The notes beneath the pieces are model-generated. The model saw only the letters and a program-made list of their open reading frames with translations. It was not told the DNA's origin and made no database searches. Source: Candidatus Rokuibacteriota bacterium (GTDB lineage: Bacteria; Methylomirabilota; Methylomirabilia; Rokubacteriales; CSP1-6). From it: a stretch of 64,000 nucleotides of DNA. Both the position numbers and the translations under genes were made by a program. How positions within the stretch are numbered: position 1 is the stretch's first letter; each line of letters opens with the position of its first letter. The stretch is taken from assembly GCA_003221695.1 (NCBI GenBank), contig QHSX01000052.1, forward strand, positions 24,629 to 88,628, given 5' to 3'. Positions 38,011 through 49,057 of the stretch are shown one piece after another.

Positions 38011-38664
38011 ATGGCGCCCCGTCCGAGCTATCGGCTGACCCGAATCCCCGAGATGACGATCCGTCGTCTCTCGGTCTACACGCGCTGTCTTCTCCAGCTG
38101 GAGGAGGACGGCGTGAAGACCGTCTCCTCCCAGGAGCTCGCCGATCGCTTCAACCTGAACTCGGCGCAGGTCCGCAAGGACCTCGCCTACTTCGGCGAGT
38201 TCGGCGTCCGCGGCATCGGCTATTACGTGTCCGGGCTGAAGGCCGAGCTCCAGAAGATCCTCGGGCTCGATCGCGAGTGGACGGTGGTGCTCGTCGGCTT
38301 CGGTAACCTCGGCTCGGCGCTCTCTCGCTACAAGGGGTTCGCCCGACAGGGCTTCCGCATCGTAGCGGTCGTCGACGACGACCCGGCGAAGGTCGGCCGC
38401 GAGATCGACCACATGCCCGTCATTGCGAGTCGCGACATGGCCCGCGAGATCAAGGCGCGAGGGGCCCAAATCGCGATCGTGGCCGTGCCCGCGGAGTCGG
38501 CCCAGACCGTCACCGATCAGCTCGTGGCGGCGGGGATCAAGGCGATCCTCAACTTCGCGCCGGCGCGCCTCAAGGTTCCCCGCGACGTCCGGCTCAAGAA
38601 CGTCGACCTCTCGATCGAACTGGAAACGCTCAGCTTCTACCTCGCGAAGGGCTCGCGCTCCTAG
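38011..38664 (+). CDS. rex: Redox-sensing transcriptional repressor Rex
   Basis: RIPEMTIRRLSVYTRCLLQLEEDGVKTVSSQELADRFNLNSAQVRKDLAYFGEFGVRGIGYYVSGL...VLVGFGNLGSALSRYKGFARQGFRIVAVVDDDP. Confidence 0.96.
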   Translation: MAPRPSYRLTRIPEMTIRRLSVYTRCLLQLEEDGVKTVSSQELADRFNLNSAQVRKDLAYFGEFGVRGIGYYVSGLKAELQKILGLDREWTVVLVGFGNLGSALSRYKGFARQGFRIVAVVDDDPAKVGREIDHMPVIASRDMAREIKARGAQIAIVAVPAESAQTVTDQLVAAGIKAILNFAPARLKVPRDVRLKNVDLSIELETLSFYLAKGSRS

Positions 38665-38707
38665 GGCCGCCGAGCCGGTCTCGTGGTAGGGTAGGCTTGC
38701 TCGTCTG

Positions 38708-41700
38708 ATGTTGAGGGACTGGTCCGCCTTTCACGCCCTGGCGAAGACCTTCGCCGAGGGACCGGTCTGCCTGCGCATCGCCGGGCTGACCGGAGCCGCC
38801 CGCGCTCTCGCCGTCGCCGAGCTCCTCCAGGCCCACCCGCGCCCCGCGCTCGTCCTCGTGGAGTCGGCGACCGACGCCCATCGCTGGACCCAGGATCTCA
38901 GATTCTTCGGCGCGCCCGCGGTCGAGTTCCCGGGGCGCGAGCCCTGGCTCTGGCGGGGCGGGCGGCAGCGGGAGGCCGACGCCGAGCGCGCCGTCATCTG
39001 CCGGCGCCTCGCCGCCGGCGAGCCTGCGGTGGTCGTCGTGACCCCCGCGGCGCTCGACGCCGAAATCGCCGCGCCTTCGGACTTCGCGGCGCGCACACTG
39101 CGGCTCGCGCGGGGCGACTCCCTGGACCGCGAGCTCCTGCTCGAGGCGCTCGAGCACGCCGGCTACGAGCGCGTCGACACGGTGGTCGAGGTCGGTCAGT
39201 GGAGCCCCCGCGGCGGTATCGTCGATGTGTTCTCGCCGAGCCACGCGAGCCCCGTGCGGCTCGAGTTCTTCGGCGACGAGATCGAGTCGATCCGGCTCTT
39301 CGACCCGACCTCCCAGCGTTCCAGCACGCCCGTCGACGAGCTCCTCGTCCTGCCCCTCGTGACGCAGAGCGATGGCTCGGCCCCGGCGCGACTCACCGAC
39401 TACGTGCCCGCCGCGGCGTCGATCGTCGTCGACGCCCCGCGGGTGCTCGACGCGACCCGCGAGGACGCGCCGGCGAGCCCGCCCCTCCGTGAGCGGCTCG
39501 CGGGACGCCGACTGATCGAGCTCTCGCTCGTGGCCGGGACGTCGAGCGCGCAGGCGGGAGCGCTGCCGGAGGCCGTGGAGGTGACGCTCGAGACGCAGGC
39601 GGTTCCTCTGTTCGGCGGCCGGTTCGCCCAGCTCGCGAGCCAGATCGCAGGGTGGCGCGGCGAGGGGTTCAGAGTCTGTCTCGTCGCGTCCGACGAGCGC
39701 CAGGTCGAGCACGTGCGCCAGATCCTGCGCGAGCACGCGCTCGAGGCCCTCCCGGCGGCGACGCCGGACGGGGACGCGCCCCTCGCGATCGTCGTCGGCG
39801 ACGTCTCCGCCGGATTTTCGATCCCCGCGCTCGGCGTCATCGTCCTCACCGAGGCCGAGATCTTCGGCGCCCGCCGGCGCCTGCTGCGGCGGCCGAAGTA
39901 CCAGCGTGGTGCGGCGCTCACGGCGTTCACCGATCTCGCGATCGGCGACGTCGTGGTCCACGAGGACCACGGGCTCGGGCGCTACCTCGGCCTCAAGACG
40001 ATGACGATCGGAGACCGCGAGGGCGACTTCCTCGTCCTCGAGTACGCCGAGGGCAACCAGCTCTACCTGCCGGTCGAGCGCCTGGACCTCGTCTCGAAAT
40101 ACCTGGGCGCCGACGCGGGTGCCGTGCGCCTCGACCGCCTGGGCGGCGCCTCGTGGGCGCGCGTGAAGGAGTCGGTGCGCGCCGCCCTCCGGCAAATGGC
40201 CGAAGAGCTGCTGCGCCTCTACGCCCAGCGCGCCGTCGCGGACGGGTACGCGTGCTCACCGGACACCTCCTGGCAGCGTGAGTTCGAAGCCGCTTTCCGC
40301 TTCGAGGAGACGCCGGACCAGCTGCGCGCGATCGAGGAGGTCAAGCGCGACCTCGAAGCGCGTCGTCCGATGGACCGACTGGTCGCCGGCGACGTCGGGT
40401 ACGGCAAGACCGAGGTGGCGCTCCGCGCCGCGTTCAAGGTGGTCGCCGACGGCATGCAGGTGGCGGTGCTCGTGCCCACGACGGTCCTGGCCCAGCAGCA
40501 CTGGACGACGTTTGCCGACCGGTTCACCGCTTTCCCGGCGCGCGTCGAGCTCTTGTCACGGTTCCGGTCGCCGAAGGAGCAGAAGGCCGTAATCGAGGGC
40601 CTCCGGCAGGGAACGGTGGACGTGGTGATCGGCACCCATCGCCTCCTCTCGAAGGACGTCGCGTTCAAGCACCTGGGCCTGCTCATCGTCGACGAAGAGC
40701 ACCGGTTCGGCGTCGGCCACAAGGAGCGCATGAAGCAGCTCCGCGCGTCGGTGGATGTGCTCGCGCTGACGGCGACGCCCATCCCGCGGACGCTCTACAT
40801 GTCGCTCTCGGGCGTTCGAGACATGTCGGTGATCGAAACCCCCCCGCTCGACCGGCTGCCCGTCGAGACGGTCATCCGACGGTTCAGCAAGGCCGTGGTC
40901 AAGGAGGCGCTCACGCGCGAGCTCGAGCGGGGCGGCCAGGTCTTCTTCGTCCACAACCGCGTGCAGTCGCTCCCCTCGGTGACGCGCTTCGTCCAGGAGC
41001 TCGTGCCGAACGCGCGGGTGATCATGGCGCACGGCCAGATGAAGGAGCGCGAGCTCGAGGCCACCATGGTGAAGTTCGTGAGCGGCCAGGCCGACGTGCT
41101 CGTCGCGACCGCGATCATCGAGTCGGGGCTCGACATCCCCGCGACGAACACGATCGTCGTGAACCGGGCCGACCGATTCGGCCTGGCGCAGCTCTACCAG
41201 CTCCGGGGCCGCGTGGGCCGCGAACGACAGCAGGCGTACGCGTACCTGCTTGTCCCTGCGGACGGTCGGGTGGACGAGCAGGCACAGCGCCGCCTCCGGG
41301 CGCTCCAGGAGTTCACGGAGCTGGGCTCGGGGTTCAAGCTCGCGCTGCGGGACCTCGAGATCCGCGGTGCGGGTAACCTCCTCGGGGCCGAGCAGCACGG
41401 GCACATCGCGGCCGTAGGCTTCGATCTTTACGCGAAGCTCTTGGCCGAGGCCGTGCGAGAATTGAAGGGCGAACCGGCCTCCGCGGCCGTCGAGCCGGTG
41501 ATCAGTGTCGCGGCGGAGGGCTTCTTACCGGACGCGTATGTCCCCGAGGTCAACCAGCGCCTCGCCTTCTACAAGCGGCTCGCCGGCGCGGTCAATGACC
41601 CCGAGGTCGACGACCTGCGCGCAGAGCTGGTGGATCGGTTCGGCCCGCTACCCAAAGAGGCCGAGCAGCTCCTCGACGTCGTCCACTTGCGAGTGGCCGC

Positions 41701-41929
41701 GCGCCGGCTGGGCGTGGAGAAGCTGGAAGTGGGCGAGGGCGTGGCGCTCGTCACGTTCGCGCCCGGGACACCCCTCGATCCCCGGCGGCTCGTCCGGGCG
41801 ATTCAGGGGAGCCGGGGGCGGCTCAAGATGAAGCGGGAGTTCACGATGGAGGCGGTCGTGGAACGAGGGGAGTGGGCGCGGGTCCGCGACTCGCTGCTGC
41901 GCCTCCTCGAGAACCTCGACCGTTCATGA
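38708..41929 (+). CDS. mfd: Transcription-repair coupling factor
   Basis: 1073 aa; YQRGAALTAFTDLAIGDVVVHEDHGLGRYLGLKTM...DRLVAGDVGYGKTEVALRAAFKVV...DEEHRFGVGHKERMKQLRASVDVLALTATPIPRTLYMSLSGVRDMSVIETPP. Confidence 0.97.
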   Translation: MLRDWSAFHALAKTFAEGPVCLRIAGLTGAARALAVAELLQAHPRPALVLVESATDAHRWTQDLRFFGAPAVEFPGREPWLWRGGRQREADAERAVICRRLAAGEPAVVVVTPAALDAEIAAPSDFAARTLRLARGDSLDRELLLEALEHAGYERVDTVVEVGQWSPRGGIVDVFSPSHASPVRLEFFGDEIESIRLFDPTSQRSSTPVDELLVLPLVTQSDGSAPARLTDYVPAAASIVVDAPRVLDATREDAPASPPLRERLAGRRLIELSLVAGTSSAQAGALPEAVEVTLETQAVPLFGGRFAQLASQIAGWRGEGFRVCLVASDERQVEHVRQILREHALEALPAATPDGDAPLAIVVGDVSAGFSIPALGVIVLTEAEIFGARRRLLRRPKYQRGAALTAFTDLAIGDVVVHEDHGLGRYLGLKTMTIGDREGDFLVLEYAEGNQLYLPVERLDLVSKYLGADAGAVRLDRLGGASWARVKESVRAALRQMAEELLRLYAQRAVADGYACSPDTSWQREFEAAFRFEETPDQLRAIEEVKRDLEARRPMDRLVAGDVGYGKTEVALRAAFKVVADGMQVAVLVPTTVLAQQHWTTFADRFTAFPARVELLSRFRSPKEQKAVIEGLRQGTVDVVIGTHRLLSKDVAFKHLGLLIVDEEHRFGVGHKERMKQLRASVDVLALTATPIPRTLYMSLSGVRDMSVIETPPLDRLPVETVIRRFSKAVVKEALTRELERGGQVFFVHNRVQSLPSVTRFVQELVPNARVIMAHGQMKERELEATMVKFVSGQADVLVATAIIESGLDIPATNTIVVNRADRFGLAQLYQLRGRVGRERQQAYAYLLVPADGRVDEQAQRRLRALQEFTELGSGFKLALRDLEIRGAGNLLGAEQHGHIAAVGFDLYAKLLAEAVRELKGEPASAAVEPVISVAAEGFLPDAYVPEVNQRLAFYKRLAGAVNDPEVDDLRAELVDRFGPLPKEAEQLLDVVHLRVAARRLGVEKLEVGEGVALVTFAPGTPLDPRRLVRAIQGSRGRLKMKREFTMEAVVERGEWARVRDSLLRLLENLDRS

Positions 41930-43008
41930 TCCGCCGGCTCGCTGCGGCCGGACTGCTGGCACTCACGCTCGGCGGCTGCGCGGCGGTCTCGTCGGGGCCA
42001 GGGGTCGGCGGGACGAAGGAGAGGCCCACGCCAACGCCGACTCCCGCCACGGCGGGCCGGCCCGCGCCGTCGACGGAGGAGCGATCCCCGGAGCCGAGGG
42101 CCCCGGCGAAGCCCACGGATGAGGACGTGACCGACCGGGTCGTCGCCGTCGTGAACAACGACGCGATCACCCTGGGCGAGCTCCAGGAGGCCATCAACGC
42201 GTACCGATCCCAGACACGCCAGGAGACGCCGGTGTCGAACGACTTCGTTCAGCAGGTCCTCACCAAGATGATCGACAACCGGCTCCAGGTCCAGGAGGCA
42301 GAGCGCGAGAAGATCACGGTGGATGAAGCCGAGGTCGAGGAGGAGCTCGCGGAGAGGATCAAAAAGCTGGGCGTCCCGAATCGCGAGGAGTTCGATCGGC
42401 TCCTCACGGCGCAGGGCCTCACGGCGGAGACGATCAAGAAGCGAGTGCGTGACGAGATCCGCGTGGCCCGTGTGATCAACCGGAAGGTGCGGCTCCGGAT
42501 CTCCGTGACCGAGATCGAGATCAACAAGTACCTCGACGCCAACCGCCAGAAACTCGAGACCGGCCTCGCATACCATGCGCGGCACATCCTGGTCGTGCCA
42601 GAGGGTGTCCCCCCCGACGCCGCCTGGGAGGCTGCCCGCATCAAGGCCGAGATGCTCCGTGCTCAGCTGCTCCAGGGGACCGACTTCGCGGAGCTCGCCC
42701 GCCAGCACTCGCGCGACGCCAGCGGGAGAGACGGCGGCGACCTCGGGACGCTCAAGCGGGGTGAGCTGGCCCAGGACATCGAGGCACAGATCCTGAGCCT
42801 GGAGCCGGGGACGATCTCCAAGCCATACCGGTCGTCGCTCGGTTACCACATCTTCCGGCTCGAGTCGAAGGAGACCCTCGAGGGGGAGGCGCTGGCCCGG
42901 GCCAAGGCGCAGATCCGCGAGATTCTATTCCGGGAGAAGTACGACGCGCGCCTGGACGCCTGGCTCAAGGAAATCAAGCAGCGGGCGGTCATCGAGGTCC
43001 GGCTGTAA
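41926..43008 (+). CDS. SurA/PrsA-like peptidylprolyl isomerase, lipoprotein
   Basis: MIRRLAAAGLLALTLGGCAAV lipobox; DRVVAVVNNDAITLGELQEAI...; parvulin domain YHARHILVVPEGVPPDAAWEAA...DFAELARQHSRDASGRDGGDLGTLKRGEL. Confidence 0.9.
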   Translation: MIRRLAAAGLLALTLGGCAAVSSGPGVGGTKERPTPTPTPATAGRPAPSTEERSPEPRAPAKPTDEDVTDRVVAVVNNDAITLGELQEAINAYRSQTRQETPVSNDFVQQVLTKMIDNRLQVQEAEREKITVDEAEVEEELAERIKKLGVPNREEFDRLLTAQGLTAETIKKRVRDEIRVARVINRKVRLRISVTEIEINKYLDANRQKLETGLAYHARHILVVPEGVPPDAAWEAARIKAEMLRAQLLQGTDFAELARQHSRDASGRDGGDLGTLKRGELAQDIEAQILSLEPGTISKPYRSSLGYHIFRLESKETLEGEALARAKAQIREILFREKYDARLDAWLKEIKQRAVIEVRL

Positions 43009-43027
43009 ACATCGCCGTGAAAACTCA

Positions 43028-43072
43028 TTGACAATCCCCACTACGGATGGGAAGATAACGCCGGGCGTTATC
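43028..43072 (+). promoter_or_regulatory. TTGACA -35-like box followed by a 19-bp perfect palindrome upstream of rho
   Basis: ttgaca at 43028-43033; gataacgccgggcgttatc at 43054-43072 (9-1-9 palindrome). Confidence 0.5.
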
Positions 43073-43155
43073 GCTCCAACCCCGCAGGAAATCTGCAGTC
43101 AGCGTAACCAACCCATTAGCCCGCGGCCCCTAGAAGCCGCACCCGGAGCCCGTTG

Positions 43156-44469
43156 ATGAGTGCCCGCCGAGAGCGAGGTCAAGGAAACCCGACGCAGACC
43201 CCCGAAACGAACGGCCTGAACCTCTCCGAGCTGAAGGAAAAGACGATCGGGGATCTCAACCAGATCGCCCGTGACCTGAACGTCCAGAACTTCGGTGGCC
43301 TGCGCAAGCAGGAACTGATATTCAAGATCCTCCAGTCGCAGGCGGAGAAGGACGGGCTCATCTACGCCGAGGGCGTCCTCGAGGTCCTCCCCGACGGCTT
43401 CGGCTTCCTCCGGGCGCCGGACTACAACTACTTGCCCGGGCCCGACGATATTTACGTCTCTCCATCCCAGATCCGGCGATTCGACCTCCGCACCGGCGAT
43501 ACCATCTCCGGACAGGTTCGACCGCCGAAGGACACGGAGCGGTATTTCGCGCTCCTGAAGGTCGAGGCGATCAACTTCGAGACGCCCGACCAGGCGCGCG
43601 AGAAGATCTTCTTCGACAACCTCACGCCGCTCTATCCGATGGAGCGGCTGCGTCTCGAGTACGATCCCGAGAACCTCACGACCCGCGTGATGGACCTGCT
43701 CTGCCCGATCGGCAAGGGGCAGCGTGGGATGATCGTCGCGGCGCCGCGCACCGGCAAGACCATGATGCTGCAGTCCATCGCCCACGCGATCGCGACGAAC
43801 CACCCCGAGGTCTACCTGATCGTGCTGCTGATCGACGAGCGACCCGAGGAGGTCACCGACATGCAGCGGTCGGTGAAGGGCGAGGTCATCTCGTCCACGT
43901 TCGACGAACCGCCACAGCGGCACATCCAGGTGGCCGACATGGTCATCGAGAAGGCCAAGCGGCTCGTCGAGCACAAGCGCGACGTCGTGATCCTGCTCGA
44001 CTCGCTCACACGCTTTGCCCGCGCCCACAACGCCGTCATCCCGTCGTCGGGAAAGGTCCTCTCGGGCGGCCTCGACGCCAACGCGCTGCAGCGACCCCGG
44101 CGGTTTTTCGCCACCGCCCGCAACATCGAGGAGGGTGGCTCGCTGACCATCATGGCCACTGCCATCGTCGACACGGGCAGCCGGATGGACGACGTGATCT
44201 TCGAGGAGTTCAAGGGCACGGGCAACATGGAAGTCCACCTGGACCGGCGGCTCATGGACAAACGCATTTTCCCGACCATCAACATCGAGCAATCAGGTAC
44301 CCGGAAGGAAGAGCTCCTGCTCGAGAAGGATGAGCTACAAAAGGTCTGGCTCCTCCGGAAGGCCCTCTCTCAGCTGAACCCTGTGGAAGCCATGGAGCTC
44401 CTGCTCGACAAGCTCAAGCTCACCAAGACGAACAAGGAGTTCCTGGCCTCGATGCACAGCTTGGGATAG
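43156..44469 (+). CDS. rho: Transcription termination factor Rho
   Basis: [39 protein letters not shown]...[37 protein letters not shown]...[28 protein letters not shown]. Confidence 0.97.
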   Translation: MSARRERGQGNPTQTPETNGLNLSELKEKTIGDLNQIARDLNVQNFGGLRKQELIFKILQSQAEKDGLIYAEGVLEVLPDGFGFLRAPDYNYLPGPDDIYVSPSQIRRFDLRTGDTISGQVRPPKDTERYFALLKVEAINFETPDQAREKIFFDNLTPLYPMERLRLEYDPENLTTRVMDLLCPIGKGQRGMIVAAPRTGKTMMLQSIAHAIATNHPEVYLIVLLIDERPEEVTDMQRSVKGEVISSTFDEPPQRHIQVADMVIEKAKRLVEHKRDVVILLDSLTRFARAHNAVIPSSGKVLSGGLDANALQRPRRFFATARNIEEGGSLTIMATAIVDTGSRMDDVIFEEFKGTGNMEVHLDRRLMDKRIFPTINIEQSGTRKEELLLEKDELQKVWLLRKALSQLNPVEAMELLLDKLKLTKTNKEFLASMHSLG

Positions 44470-44553
44470 GAGCGACCCCACCCGAAGTCCCCGGGATTTT
44501 TGCGCTTTCCCGCCCGGGCTGGTATCCTTGTCTCCTCGCAGGAGGTGGCGATC

Positions 44554-44766
44554 GTGAAGGTGGGTATTCATCCGGAGTACGTGGAGACGACGATCACGTG
44601 CGCGTGCGGCGAGGTCGTCCGCACCCGCTCGACCCGGTCCGACATCCGGGTGGAAATCTGCTCGAAGTGCCACCCCTTCTACACCGGCAAGCAGAAGCTC
44701 GTGGACACGGCCGGGCGCGTCGAGCGCTTCCAGCGGAAGTACAAGCGGCAGAGCGCGTCGTCGTAG
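44554..44766 (+). CDS. rpmE: 50S ribosomal protein L31 (zinc-type)
   Basis: [63 protein letters not shown]. Confidence 0.95.
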   Translation: MKVGIHPEYVETTITCACGEVVRTRSTRSDIRVEICSKCHPFYTGKQKLVDTAGRVERFQRKYKRQSASS

Positions 44767-44832
44767 CGAACGCTCCGCGACCGGCTGGAGTGGGCTCCAG
44801 CCGGGGCTCTGTTGCGGGAGGCGCTGAGCCCG

Positions 44833-45906
44833 ATGCTGTTTGACAAGCTCCGTCAGATCGAAGAGCGGTCGAACGAGATCGCTCGGGCGCTGTCCGATCC
44901 CGCCATCCTCGCGCGGCCGACCGAGTACGCGCGCCTCCGCAAGGAGCACGCCGAGACGGTTGAGATCGTCGACCGGTTCACCGAGTACCGCGAGGTGCTC
45001 AAGCGGCTCGGCGAGGCGCGCCACCTCCTCTCGGAGGGCGGCGACCGCGAGCTCATGGACCTCGCGCAGGCCGAGGTGAACGACCTCACCGCCCGCCAGA
45101 CGGCGCTCGAGGACGAGCTGAAGCGCCTGCTCCTCCCGCGCGATCCCAACGACGCGAAGAACGTCTTCGTCGAGATCCGTGCCGGCGCCGGCGGCGAGGA
45201 GGCCGCGCTGTTCGCCGCGGACCTCGCGCGCATGTACACGAAGTACGCCGAGCGCCAGCGCTGGAAGATCGAGGTCATGGACGTCAGCACGACCGGTACG
45301 GGCGGCGTCAAGGAAGTGATCCTCTTCATCCAGGGGCGCGGCGCGTGGAGTCGGCTCAAGTTCGAGCGCGGCGTCCACCGTGTCCAGCGGGTCCCGGTCA
45401 CGGAGGCGAGCGGGCGGATCCACACCTCGACCGTCACCGTCGCCGTACTGCCCGAGGCGGCGGACGTCGACGTCAAGATCGACGAGAAGGACCTCAAGGT
45501 CGATGTGTACCGCTCCTCCGGGCCGGGCGGGCAGGGCGTGAACACGACCGACTCGGCGGTGCGCGTCACGCACCTGCCGACAGGGCTCGTCGTCACGTGC
45601 CAGGACGAGCGCTCGCAGCTGAAGAACCGGGCGAAGGCGATGCGCGTGCTCAAGGCCCGGCTCCTCGAGCGCGCGCAGCAGGAGCAGCAGGCGGCGATCG
45701 CCGCCGACCGCAGGAGCCAGGTGGGAACCGGCGAGCGGAGCGAACGGATCCGAACCTACAACTTTCCCCAGACGCGCGTCACCGACCACCGGATCGGCCT
45801 GACGCTCCACCGCCTCCCCGCCGTCCTCGAAGGCGACCTCGACGAGCTGATCGACGCGCTGACCGCAGCGGAGCAGGCGGATCAGCTCACGCGGGTGGCG
45901 AGCTGA
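44833..45906 (+). CDS. prfA: Peptide chain release factor 1
   Basis: [23 protein letters not shown]...[39 protein letters not shown]...[28 protein letters not shown] (GGQ). Confidence 0.96.
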   Translation: MLFDKLRQIEERSNEIARALSDPAILARPTEYARLRKEHAETVEIVDRFTEYREVLKRLGEARHLLSEGGDRELMDLAQAEVNDLTARQTALEDELKRLLLPRDPNDAKNVFVEIRAGAGGEEAALFAADLARMYTKYAERQRWKIEVMDVSTTGTGGVKEVILFIQGRGAWSRLKFERGVHRVQRVPVTEASGRIHTSTVTVAVLPEAADVDVKIDEKDLKVDVYRSSGPGGQGVNTTDSAVRVTHLPTGLVVTCQDERSQLKNRAKAMRVLKARLLERAQQEQQAAIAADRRSQVGTGERSERIRTYNFPQTRVTDHRIGLTLHRLPAVLEGDLDELIDALTAAEQADQLTRVAS

Positions 45907-46781
45907 TGCGCGCGGCCCCCGTGACACCCACATGCCGCGCCGAGCTGACCGCCGCGGTCGACCTCCTCTCCGCCGCCGGGATTTCGGCCGCGCGGGTGGA
46001 CGCCGAGTGGCTGCTCGCCGCCGTGCTCGGGGTCGGCCGCGTCGAGGCCCAGCTCGACCTCGATCGCCCGCTTCCCTCACCGGTCGCCGCGCGCTACGCG
46101 GCGGCTGTCAGGCGGCGCGCGCGCCGTGAGCCCCTGCAGCAGGTCCTCGGCTGGGAGGCGTTCCGGGGGCTGCGGGTCCACGTAACGGCGGACGTCCTCG
46201 TCCCGCGGCCCGAGACCGAGACGCTGGTCGAATGGGCCCTCGGGCTCTTGCCTCCCGCGGAGAACGGCGTCCGACTGCGCGCCCTCGACTTGGGCACGGG
46301 CTCGGGCGCGATCGCGTGTGCGCTCGCCGCGGAGCGAAGCGACGTCGACGTGGTTGCGATCGACGTGTCGTGGGCCGCGGCGGCCGTCGCGCGAGACAAC
46401 GCGCGGCGGCTCGATCTCGGCGGTCGAGTCTCGGTCATCGTCGGTGACCTCGCCGACTCGCTGGGCCCGGCTTGGGCCGACCTGATCGTGAGCAACCCGC
46501 CGTACCTGCCGAGCGCCATCGTCTCCGGCCTGGAGCCGGAGGTCAGCGTTCACGAGCCGCGCATGGCGCTGGACGGCGGCAGTGACGGGCTGACGGTCAT
46601 CCGGCGCATCGTCGCATCCGCGCGCCGGGCGCTCCGCCCGGGCGCGCCGCTCGTTCTCGAATCCGCGGGCGGCGGCCAAGCCGGCGCCGTCGCGGGGCTC
46701 TGCCGGGTGGCCGGCTTCGCGAGCGTGGCCGTCCGCGCCGACCTCGCGGGCGTGGACCGGTTCGTCGCGGGGAGGGCGTGA
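45906..46781 (+). CDS. prmC: Release factor glutamine methyltransferase
   Basis: [39 protein letters not shown]...[18 protein letters not shown]...[11 protein letters not shown] (NPPY). Confidence 0.95.
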   Translation: MRAAPVTPTCRAELTAAVDLLSAAGISAARVDAEWLLAAVLGVGRVEAQLDLDRPLPSPVAARYAAAVRRRARREPLQQVLGWEAFRGLRVHVTADVLVPRPETETLVEWALGLLPPAENGVRLRALDLGTGSGAIACALAAERSDVDVVAIDVSWAAAAVARDNARRLDLGGRVSVIVGDLADSLGPAWADLIVSNPPYLPSAIVSGLEPEVSVHEPRMALDGGSDGLTVIRRIVASARRALRPGAPLVLESAGGGQAGAVAGLCRVAGFASVAVRADLAGVDRFVAGRA

Positions 46782-48034
46782 TGCCGGCGCGGCTCGAGAT
46801 CGAGGGCGGCGTCCCGCTCCGGGGCACCGTGAAGGTGAGCGCGGCCAAGAACGCGACCCTGCCGGCGATGGCCGCGGCACTCCTGACGGCGGCGCCCGTG
46901 ACGCTCGGCAACGCGCCCGACCTCGCCGACGTCCGGACTATGACGAGGCTCCTCGAGACCCTCGGGGGGACGGTGTCGCGCCGCCCCGGGGGGCTCAGCG
47001 TGCAGGTCGCGGGCGTGACGAGCGACCTCGCGCCGTACGAGCTCGTCTCGACCATGCGCGCCTCGGTCCTCGTCCTCGGTCCCCTCGTCGCCCGTCACGG
47101 CACAGCGCGGGTCGCGCTGCCCGGCGGCTGCGCCATCGGCCCGCGCCCGATCGATCAGCACCTCAAAGGGCTCGGCAAGCTCGGCGCCGAGATCGCGATC
47201 GAGAACGGCTACGTCATCGCGCGGGCGAGCCGGCTCAAGGCGGCGCGAATTACGACCGACCTGGTGACGGTCACCGGGACGGAGAACCTCATGATGGCGG
47301 CGGTCCTGGCCGAGGGCACGACCGTCATCGAGAACGCGGCGCGCGAACCCGAGGTCGTCGACCTGGCGACGCTGCTCACCGCCATGGGCGCGCGGATCCA
47401 GGGCGCCGGCACGGCGCGTATCGAGATCGAGGGCGTCGCCGAGCTCCGCGGGGCCGTGCATCGCGTCGTCCCCGACCGCGTCGAGGCCGGAACCCTTATC
47501 GTGGCGGCCGCGATCACGCGGGGTGACGTCACGGTCACGGACCTCGTACCCGATCACATCTCCTCGGTGCTCGCGAAGCTCGACGAGATCGGCGTGGTCC
47601 TCGAGACGGGCCCGACGTGGGTTCGCGCGCGCGGTCCCGAGCGGCTCCGCCCGGCGGACGTGACGACGAGCCCGTTCCCGGGCTTTCCGACGGATATGCA
47701 GGCACAGGTCATGACGCTGCTCGGCCTCGCCGACGGGCAGTCGCGCGTCACGGAGACGATCTTCGAGAACCGCTTCATGCACGTCGCCGAGCTGGCGCGG
47801 ATGGGTGCCCGGATCGAGACCGACGGCGCGATCGCGGTCATCCGCGGCGTGCCCTGCTACCAGGGCGCGCCGGTCATGGCGTCGGACCTGCGCGCCTCCG
47901 CGGCGCTCGTGCTTGCCGGGCTGGCCGCGCACGGAACGACCATCGTCTCGCGCGTCTACCACCTCGATCGCGGCTACGAACGACTCGAGGCCAAGCTCGG
48001 CGGGCTCGGCGCCCGGATCGAGCGCCGCGCATGA
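46781..48034 (+). CDS. murA: UDP-N-acetylglucosamine 1-carboxyvinyltransferase
   Basis: [33 protein letters not shown]...[27 protein letters not shown] (catalytic Cys present). Confidence 0.96.
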   Translation: MPARLEIEGGVPLRGTVKVSAAKNATLPAMAAALLTAAPVTLGNAPDLADVRTMTRLLETLGGTVSRRPGGLSVQVAGVTSDLAPYELVSTMRASVLVLGPLVARHGTARVALPGGCAIGPRPIDQHLKGLGKLGAEIAIENGYVIARASRLKAARITTDLVTVTGTENLMMAAVLAEGTTVIENAAREPEVVDLATLLTAMGARIQGAGTARIEIEGVAELRGAVHRVVPDRVEAGTLIVAAAITRGDVTVTDLVPDHISSVLAKLDEIGVVLETGPTWVRARGPERLRPADVTTSPFPGFPTDMQAQVMTLLGLADGQSRVTETIFENRFMHVAELARMGARIETDGAIAVIRGVPCYQGAPVMASDLRASAALVLAGLAAHGTTIVSRVYHLDRGYERLEAKLGGLGARIERRA

Positions 48035-48705
48035 AGGACGTGCTGACGCTCGCGCTCCCCAAGGGACGGCTGCTGGACCCGGCGCTCACGCTCCTGCGCG
48101 ACCTCGGCGTGGAGGGGATCGAGGAGGACTCGCGCCGACTGATCTTTACCGACCCGAAGCGCGACCTGCGCGTGCTGTTCCTGAAGCCCGCCGACGTCCC
48201 AGCGTATGTCGTCTACGGCGCCGCCGACCTCGGGATCGTCGGCAAGGACATCCTCCTCGAGCAGGAGCCGGACGTGTACGAGCCGCTCGATCTGGGGTTC
48301 GGCTTCTGCCGCCTCGTCGTCGCCGAGCCACGCGAACTCAGGGAGCGCGACGACCCCGCGAAATGGTCGTGGGTGCGGGTGGCCACCAAGTATCCGCGGC
48401 TCACGGAGGCCTACTTCTCGAGCCGTGGCATCCAGGTCGAGATCGTGCGGCTCGACGGCTCCATCGAGCTGGCGCCGCTGGTCGGGCTTGCCGAGCGCAT
48501 CGTGGATCTGGTCCAGTCGGGGGAGACGCTGCGCGCGAACGGGCTCGTGGAGGTCGCGGAGATCACGCGCTCCACGGCCAGGGTCATCGTGAACCGCGCG
48601 TCCATGAAGACCGAGCACGCACGAGTGACCGGACTCATCGAGGCGATGCGGCGGGCCCGAAGCCACCCACCGTTGACCCCGGCCGTGCGGGCCCGGGTGG
48701 AGTGA
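48031..48705 (+). CDS. hisG: ATP phosphoribosyltransferase, short form
   Basis: [73 protein letters not shown]; 224 aa, no C-terminal regulatory domain. Confidence 0.95.
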   Translation: MKDVLTLALPKGRLLDPALTLLRDLGVEGIEEDSRRLIFTDPKRDLRVLFLKPADVPAYVVYGAADLGIVGKDILLEQEPDVYEPLDLGFGFCRLVVAEPRELRERDDPAKWSWVRVATKYPRLTEAYFSSRGIQVEIVRLDGSIELAPLVGLAERIVDLVQSGETLRANGLVEVAEITRSTARVIVNRASMKTEHARVTGLIEAMRRARSHPPLTPAVRARVE

Positions 48706-48769
48706 GTAGCGACATGCCGGCGATTGGCGTCGCCCGCAACTTGCTCATCGGCTCGCCTCGGACGGCGGG

Positions 48770-49057
48770 GCCCCGATCACAGACTCGCCTCGCCGTGCGG
48801 CTGCGGCCCGCACTGCGGCCCCGCGACGTCCTACCGCTCGCACGACCACAGTTTGCAGACTCGCCTCGCGGCGCGCTCCGCCGAGCCTCCGCGGCCGCCG
48901 CCCGGCTCGCACGACCACAGTTTGCAGACTCGCCTCGCGGCGCGCTCCGCCGAGCCTCCGCGGCCGCCGCTCGGCTCGCACGACCACGGTTTGCAGACTC
49001 GCCTCGCGGCGCGCTCCGCCGAGCCTCCGCGGCCGCCGCTCGGCTCGCACTGCCATG
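48770..49057 (-). repeat. Type A repeat array (three 69-bp units plus degenerate copy) between hisG and hisD, inverted
   Basis: acgaccac(a/g)gtttgcagactcgcctcgcggcgcgctccgccgagcctccgcggccgccg at 48842, 48911 and 48980; ends in gctcgcactgccatgatc at the hisD start. Confidence 0.92.

Noticed and set aside
38630-40195. 521-aa minus-strand ORF opposite mfd
   Set aside because: Shadow ORF of a conserved Mfd coding region.
48842-49057. 69-bp tandem units looked like a CRISPR array
   Set aside because: Units are contiguous near-identical repeats with no unique spacers, no cas genes nearby, and the same motif is dispersed at other operon junctions.
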